A DNA stretch of 64,000 nucleotides from Commensalibacter communis (GTDB lineage Bacteria > Pseudomonadota > Alphaproteobacteria > Acetobacterales > Acetobacteraceae): positions 169,387-233,386 of the forward strand of contig NZ_CAMXCM010000001.1 of assembly GCF_947179015.1 (NCBI RefSeq), in the 5' to 3' direction. Position numbers and translations under genes: made by a program. Positions 59,175 through 64,000 of the stretch are shown piece by piece. Position 1 is the first letter of the stretch. Every line of letters begins with the position of its first letter. The notes under the pieces were generated by a model, which saw nothing but the letters and a program-made list of their open reading frames with translations, had not been told where the DNA came from and made no database searches.

Positions 59175-60728
59175 TTAATGCGCAGCAGGTTGATGTGTCT
59201 GAGGAGCCTGCTGTTTATTATCAGTAGGTTTATTCTCATTCGCAGGCTTCGGTGTGGCTGCAGCGGGCTTGTCCTTTTTCCACACATCCGGATGTGTCAC
59301 TGGGTCTGGTTTGATTTCAGGAACAGGTGTTTCTTTTTCAACAGGCAAACCTGCCATAGAGCGAACAACCTTTAACCCTTGCTGTAATTGGAAGTCAGTT
59401 GCAGGTTTACTGTAATCATATTTAGGCCAGTTTTTAGGTGGCTGTTTAGGAATAGAGGTCGCAATTGCAGGAAGATCGTTTCGAATAACGGGTTTTTCTT
59501 TGTTACCACCTTCATTTTTAATGACGTGGTTCAAATCTGCTTCACGGATGCTGAATTCAGGTTCATCATAACTATCTTGCACAGGAATATCAGGCGTAAT
59601 ACCTAACCCCTGGATAGAACGACCAGAAGGGGTATAGTAACGTGCAATGGTTAAACGGATCGCGCCATTTCCAGGAATTGGCATAATGGATTGTACAGAC
59701 CCTTTACCAAAGGTTTTACCACCAAGGATAATGGCTCTACGATGATCTTGTAAAGCACCAGAAACGATTTCACTTGCTGATGCAGAACCACCATTCGTTA
59801 AAACGACAATCGGCAAACCATTGGTAATATCTTTACCGGAAGCATTCCAACGATGATTTTCTTTTGGATCTCTGGCTTTTGTTGAAACAATAGCACCTTC
59901 TTTGATAAAGTCACGGCTGACAGCGATGGCTTGGTCGAGTAACCCACCGGGATCATTACGAAGATCAATAATAAGCCCTGCCAATTTTCCGCCAGCTTCT
60001 TTTTGTAGTTTATCGTATGCCTTCAGCATGCCTTTTTCGGTTTCTTCGTTGAATTGAGAAATACGAATATAACCAATTTTTCCATACAAAGCCGACTTAA
60101 TGACTTGAATATGAATAATTTCACGTGTCATTGTGACTTTGATTGGCTTAGGTGTTTTTAAACGCAACAGAGTCAATGTAATAGGCGTATTGGGTTTACC
60201 ACGCATTTTGTCAACAGCAGTATTTAATGGGGTTCCATCAATATTCTTTCCGTCAATCGCAATAATATAGTCGCCAGCTTTGATTCCAGCACGAGCCGCA
60301 GGCGTTCCATCAATAGGGGAAACTACTTTGATATGACCATCTTCTTCTTGGACTTCCAGCCCCAATCCACCAAATTCACCTTTGGTTTGGATTTCCATAT
60401 TGTGATATTGTTTTTCAGTCATATAGGAACTGTGTGGATCAAGACCCGTTAACATTCCGTTTAGGGCATTTGTGATCAAATCACGATCAGAAACAGGTTC
60501 GACATAATTTGCACGGACACGCTCGAAAACATCACCAAATAAAGTTAATAAACGATATGTTTCAGCACTTTTATCAGCGTTAGTTTGATCTTTTTTTACT
60601 TCTTCAGCAAGCGCTTGGACCACTAAACTATGATTAGAAAAAGAAGACCACTGACCGAGCTGGGAACCAAGCCCAACACCAGCGATTAAAAAAGCAGTAC
60701 CTACAAGCAGCCCTTTACGGAACTTCAT
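59175..60728 (-). CDS. ctpA: S41 C-terminal processing peptidase
   Basis: 517 residues. N-terminal signal/anchor LLVGTAFLIAGVGLGSQLG, then a PDZ domain with GGLGLEVQEEDGHIKVVSPIDGTPAARAGIKAGDYI, and the S41 core: catalytic Ser in NGGSASASEIV and Lys in GGKTFGKGSVQ. Periplasmic protease that in relatives trims lipoproteins and peptidoglycan hydrolases. The last 80 residues or so are a Pro/Lys/Gln-rich tail. Good AGGAG before the ATG. The next gene upstream in the transcript encodes an EnvC-like hydrolase activator. Confidence 0.95.
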   Translation of the reverse strand: MKFRKGLLVGTAFLIAGVGLGSQLGQWSSFSNHSLVVQALAEEVKKDQTNADKSAETYRLLTLFGDVFERVRANYVEPVSDRDLITNALNGMLTGLDPHSSYMTEKQYHNMEIQTKGEFGGLGLEVQEEDGHIKVVSPIDGTPAARAGIKAGDYIIAIDGKNIDGTPLNTAVDKMRGKPNTPITLTLLRLKTPKPIKVTMTREIIHIQVIKSALYGKIGYIRISQFNEETEKGMLKAYDKLQKEAGGKLAGLIIDLRNDPGGLLDQAIAVSRDFIKEGAIVSTKARDPKENHRWNASGKDITNGLPIVVLTNGGSASASEIVSGALQDHRRAIILGGKTFGKGSVQSIMPIPGNGAIRLTIARYYTPSGRSIQGLGITPDIPVQDSYDEPEFSIREADLNHVIKNEGGNKEKPVIRNDLPAIATSIPKQPPKNWPKYDYSKPATDFQLQQGLKVVRSMAGLPVEKETPVPEIKPDPVTHPDVWKKDKPAAATPKPANENKPTDNKQQAPQTHQPAAH

Positions 60729-60850
60729 GCTGATTTTCTCCTGACAATCTATCCCTTATGGGGGAGCGTTAAAGTAAATGATAAAAAGTAAAAATGTCAT
60801 TGTAATGTTTGTATATAATTTTTCTAGTATAAAAATAGAAAAAAAGCGAT

Positions 60851-62179
60851 CTATAAAAAAGGTGAAGGGTTAATTGTGCGTTCCCCACGGCGCAGCTGCA
60901 CGAATAAAGTTGGGCGTCCTGCACCAGAGGATCCTGACCATGCGGGCATACGTCCAATCATCACACCTTTGCTGACACTTTGTCCAGCACCAACATTCAA
61001 TGCACCCATCCCCGCCAAAACAAAGCGGTAATTTTTTCCACAGTTTAAGATAATCATTTGACCATATCCACGAAAAGAACTGGCAAATTCAACCTGTCCA
61101 CTACAAGGCGCACGGACGGAAGCCATCGATTGTGGGGCATAGGTTGTTCCTTGCGCTGGCCCTGTATCGGTTGAGCTGCCCCACAGGGAAACGATACGAC
61201 CAGCAACAGGTGCACCTTTGCTGCTTGATGTGCTAAGACCTGGGCCATCATTGCTTTGGGTAACAGTTTTAATTTCTTTCTTAGCAGCTTCAGCTTTGGC
61301 TTGATTACGTGCATGCTCTGCAGCAAGGGCTTCTGCCTTTAAACGTCTTTCAGCGGCTATTTTTGAAGCAGTAATCTTTTGAATAGCATCATTGATTGTA
61401 TTGGCTTTTGCAGCAGCCTTCGCGGCGTCTTGAGAGACTTTAAATGCAGTGGATGCAGAACGCTGTTGAATGGCTCGGGCTTCTTTTGTAGCATTTGCAA
61501 GCTGGTCTCGTTGCTTTTCTTGTTCTTTATGTAACGCTTCTAACTTGGATGTCTCATCTGCTAATTTTACTTGTAAATCATTTAGTTCTTTTTTGTGTTG
61601 TTTGATGATTTTTGCTTTTTGTTCTAGCTGAGCAGAAACGCCTTTAATGATTGATAAACCAAGCGTTGAGCGGGACGAATTGATAGGAGCTGCAAGTAGG
61701 GTATCCGTTGGATATAGAGAAAGACGTTCAATAACTGGTAAGAACTTAGAAAATTGTTTTGATTCATCTTGGAGCTTTTGATTTAGAATCTCCATTTGTT
61801 TCTTTAATTGTTCAATTTGTTCTGACAGCTTTTCTGATTTTGTTTCTGTTTCTTGTAGTGCGCGGGTTGCTTTAAGCATTTCATTATTAAGAGCTTCGGC
61901 CTTTTTACGATCTTCAGCAGCTTGTTTGATGGCGCTTTCTTTTTGTTGTTTTAAATCTTTTAATGCTGTTGTGGCTTGCTGTTTTTGTTGTTGTAAGCGT
62001 TTTTGTGCATCTTTTGCTTGTTGTAAGGCATCTTTTGCTGACGTTGGTTTTTCTGCTTTAGCAGCAGAATTATTGAAAAAAAATAAAGCAGAGGAAAAGA
62101 AAAAGGCGCAACTTCCCCTTAAAACGATTTTTAAAAACCGCTTTGAAGAAAAAAGGGGATATTGCGTCGTCTTTTTCAG
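60851..62179 (-). CDS. EnvC-like murein hydrolase activator with LytM domain, non-canonical start
   Basis: About 442 residues if read from the CTG at 62179. The frame is open from the gpmI stop and has no ATG, GTG or TTG before an internal ATG at 61879, yet the skipped part encodes a signal peptide (KRFLKIVLRGSCAFFFSSALFFF, cleavage after AKA) and the first third of the coiled coil, so it must be translated. GAGGG lies 4 bases before CTG. A long coiled coil (residues 45-280 or so) is followed by a degenerate LytM/M23 domain, GAPVAGRIVSLWGSS to GVMIGRMPAWSGSSG. The zinc ligands are not recognisable, as in EnvC. Activates amidases in septal cell-wall splitting by inference. Confidence 0.82.
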   Translation of the reverse strand: MKKTTQYPLFSSKRFLKIVLRGSCAFFFSSALFFFNNSAAKAEKPTSAKDALQQAKDAQKRLQQQKQQATTALKDLKQQKESAIKQAAEDRKKAEALNNEMLKATRALQETETKSEKLSEQIEQLKKQMEILNQKLQDESKQFSKFLPVIERLSLYPTDTLLAAPINSSRSTLGLSIIKGVSAQLEQKAKIIKQHKKELNDLQVKLADETSKLEALHKEQEKQRDQLANATKEARAIQQRSASTAFKVSQDAAKAAAKANTINDAIQKITASKIAAERRLKAEALAAEHARNQAKAEAAKKEIKTVTQSNDGPGLSTSSSKGAPVAGRIVSLWGSSTDTGPAQGTTYAPQSMASVRAPCSGQVEFASSFRGYGQMIILNCGKNYRFVLAGMGALNVGAGQSVSKGVMIGRMPAWSGSSGAGRPTLFVQLRRGERTINPSPFL

Positions 62180-62191
62180 AAAACCCTCGTT

Positions 62192-63718
62192 TTATTCTGA
62201 GATTAATGTTTTGCCAGTCATTTCTTTAGGTTGAGGCAAATTCATTAAATGCAATAAAGTAGGAGCTAGATCAGCCAATCTTCCGTCGTGTAACTTCACT
62301 CCGGAAACACCCGCAAGGATGACAGGAACTTTATCAAGTGTATGTTGTGTATGGGGTTCCCCTGTAACAGGATCGACCATAATTTCACAATTTCCGTGAT
62401 CTGCGGTAATAATCAACGCACCATTTTGTTGTTTGATCGCTTTGACAACTTCACCTAATGCTTGGTCAATAGCTTCTACAGCTTTAATCGCAGCATCCAG
62501 CATTCCTGTATGTCCGACCATGTCAGGATTAGCAAAATTCACCACAATCAAATCATATTTTTGACTGTTTATTGCCTCTACAATTTTAGACGTAAGTTCG
62601 GGCGCAGACATTTCTGGTTGTAAATCATAAGTAGCAACTTTTGGTGAGTTCACCAAAATGCGATCTTCACCAGGGAAGGGTTCTTCACGACCACCATTCA
62701 AGAAATAGGTAACATGAGGGTATTTCTCTGTTTCAGCAGAACGAAGCTGTTTTAACCCAGCTTTTGAAACCACTTCACCTAAGACATTGTCAATAGATTC
62801 TGGCGGAAATAAAACCCCCATATAGTTTGTAAGAACATCACTATATTGCGTCATTCCTAAAACTTTGGAGAATTTAACGATTTTGGAGCGAGTAAATCCA
62901 TCAAAGTCAGGAAATAAGAACGCATTCATTAATTGACGAATACGGTCTGCACGGAAGTTAAAGGATAAAATACCATCGCCATCTTGCATGCCTTGGTAGT
63001 CATCGATAACAGTTGGTAAAATGAATTCATCAGTAATTTTTTCATGATAAGAATCTGTGATAGCCGATAAAGCATCCCCTTTATGTGGACCTTCACCTGA
63101 GATCAGCGCGTCATAAGCTTTTTGTACACGATCCCAACGTTTATCACGATCCATGGCGTAATAACGTCCAGAAACGGTTGCAACTTTCACTTCTTTAGGG
63201 AGTTCTTTTAAAGCTTCTGTAACAAATTCCTTAGCCGATTCAGGGGGGGTATCCCTGCCATCGGTAAAGATATGCAATGCAACTTTGATGCCTGCTGCGT
63301 GTAAAGATTTAGCCAAACCAACTGCATGATCTTGATGGGCATGAACCCCACCAGGAGAGAATAATCCAAGCAAATGGCATGTACCACCATTTTTCTTTAA
63401 GGTATCAATAAACTCAACCATTAATGGTTTTTGAAGAATAGAGCCATCTTTGACTGCTTTGCCAATTTTCGGCAGCTCTTGCATAATGATACGACCTGCA
63501 CCAATACCCATATGACCGACTTCTGAATTACCCATTTGACCGTCAGGTAAACCAACATCTTCGCCACTTGCTTCAAGTAGAGCGTGTGGACATTCTTTTA
63601 ATAAATAATCTAAATTAGGCGTATTTGCGTTTGCAATCGCGTTATTTTTACGTTCTGGATTATATCCAAACCCGTCAAGAATGGTTAACATGACTGGGCG
63701 ATATTTATTTTGAGTCAT
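62192..63718 (-). CDS. gpmI: 2,3-bisphosphoglycerate-independent phosphoglycerate mutase
   Basis: 508 residues, full length. Interconverts 3- and 2-phosphoglycerate with two Mn ions. Metal ligand D15 in ILDGFGYN, phosphoserine S65 in GNSEVGHMGIGAGR, later metal ligands in PDMVGHTGM and TADHGNCE. AGGA precedes the ATG. Its stop codon is in the same frame as the EnvC-like gene immediately downstream. First gene of gpmI-envC-ctpA-rppH. Confidence 0.98.
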   Translation of the reverse strand: MTQNKYRPVMLTILDGFGYNPERKNNAIANANTPNLDYLLKECPHALLEASGEDVGLPDGQMGNSEVGHMGIGAGRIIMQELPKIGKAVKDGSILQKPLMVEFIDTLKKNGGTCHLLGLFSPGGVHAHQDHAVGLAKSLHAAGIKVALHIFTDGRDTPPESAKEFVTEALKELPKEVKVATVSGRYYAMDRDKRWDRVQKAYDALISGEGPHKGDALSAITDSYHEKITDEFILPTVIDDYQGMQDGDGILSFNFRADRIRQLMNAFLFPDFDGFTRSKIVKFSKVLGMTQYSDVLTNYMGVLFPPESIDNVLGEVVSKAGLKQLRSAETEKYPHVTYFLNGGREEPFPGEDRILVNSPKVATYDLQPEMSAPELTSKIVEAINSQKYDLIVVNFANPDMVGHTGMLDAAIKAVEAIDQALGEVVKAIKQQNGALIITADHGNCEIMVDPVTGEPHTQHTLDKVPVILAGVSGVKLHDGRLADLAPTLLHLMNLPQPKEMTGKTLISE

Positions 63719-63925
63719 TTTGATATCCTATTCCTTGAAACAAGTAAAAAATCAAATAAATGTTTTATAATGTGTATGTTAGAATGTACTAGTAAGAATA
63801 TTATGGAGATGACTATAACATAATAACAGACATTGCTTGTGAATTTTTTCTATAAAATGAAGAAATGTTTTTTATAGTGAATATGATAATTTTTATCATC
63901 AGGAACAATATAAAGGTATATTATA
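63719..63925. promoter_or_regulatory. Divergent promoter region with hairpin/operator
   Basis: AT-rich spacer between gpmI and the divergent gene. ATGATAA (63883-63889) and TTATCAT (63893-63899) form a 7-bp inverted repeat 27 bp before the + strand ATG. AAAGGT near 63912 can be that gene's ribosome binding site. No clear promoter boxes assigned. Confidence 0.3.
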
Positions 63926-64000
63926 ATGACAAACCAATCAAAAAAAGAGTTTTTATGGGTTTCTGATCTGTCTGCTGAACAATTAAGAGTTATGCGTGAT
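63926..64000 (+). CDS. Unidentified protein, N-terminal 25 residues only
   Basis: An open frame from ATG 63926 with AAAGGT upstream runs off the window. The visible start MTNQSKKEFLWVSDLSAEQL is not recognisable to me. Direction is opposite to gpmI. Real by start context and position, product unknown. Confidence 0.5.
   Translation, partial: MTNQSKKEFLWVSDLSAEQLRVMRD

Noticed and set aside
61926..62234. 102-codon + strand frame with cysteine-rich product opposite the EnvC-like gene
   Set aside because: Mirror image of the Lys/Gln/Ala coiled-coil codons; the - strand frame has signal peptide and domain support.
1..64000. CRISPR arrays, insertion sequences, prophage genes, tRNA or rRNA genes
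   Set aside because: Looked for on both strands; no spaced direct repeats, transposase motifs or tRNA cloverleaf sequences were noticed.

Overview
The window is a contiguous, AT-rich bacterial chromosome segment from an alphaproteobacterium, most likely the acetic acid bacterium family (Acetobacteraceae) and its low-GC, insect-associated side (Commensalibacter-like). This assignment is inference. It rests on the CcrM-type GANTC methyltransferase next to rnhB, an rpsM-rpsK-rpoA-rplQ block without rpsD, infA or rpmJ, alphaproteobacterial-looking RpoB, RpoC and ribosomal protein sequences, and the gpmI-envC-ctpA-rppH gene string. I saw no tRNA, rRNA, CRISPR array, insertion sequence or prophage gene.

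Layout. 1-2063: the end of an efflux adaptor gene and its outer-membrane lipoprotein channel. 2173-3666: a two-part glycosyltransferase. 3967-31955: 28 kb of transcription and translation genes on the + strand: rplK-rplA, rplJ-rplL, rpoB-rpoC, rpsL-rpsG-tuf, a long S10/spc block from rpsJ to rplO, secY-adk, and rpsM-rpsK-rpoA-rplQ. This block is punctuated by intergenic RNA hairpins (rplK leader, L10 leader, rplL-rpoB, rpoB-rpoC, rpoC-rpsL, rplE-rpsN, rplO-secY, rpsM) that look like autoregulatory leaders, attenuators and processing sites. fusA is missing from its usual place between rpsG and tuf, and secE-nusG are not upstream of rplK.

32097-42495: an AraJ-like MFS exporter converges on a complete four-gene MdtABC-type RND efflux operon on the - strand. 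42792-45089: a small LEA/YqjD-like membrane-anchored protein, then the rnhB-ccrM pair. 45106-52635, - strand: an ankyrin-repeat exported protein and a moxR-DUF58-BatA/DUF4159-VWA cluster. 52795-58619, + strand: CCA-adding enzyme, an MsbA-like ABC exporter and an EmrAB-type pump. 58681-63718, - strand: gpmI, an EnvC-like murein hydrolase activator, the C-terminal protease ctpA and the RNA pyrophosphohydrolase rppH. A divergent gene begins at 63926 and leaves the window.

How the genes fit together: half of the window is the core gene-expression machinery, and the other half is mostly envelope: three drug-export systems plus one adaptor/channel pair, a lipid exporter, cell-wall division hydrolysis control, and the MoxR/VWA envelope-stress-type cluster. 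I did not find a clearly new multi-gene system. The most unusual points are an EnvC gene with no ATG/GTG/TTG start that sits in frame behind gpmI, a structured region with its own terminator between rpoC and rpsL, an RNase HII whose GRG motif reads GVG, and a compound palindrome between the divergent moxR and cca genes.
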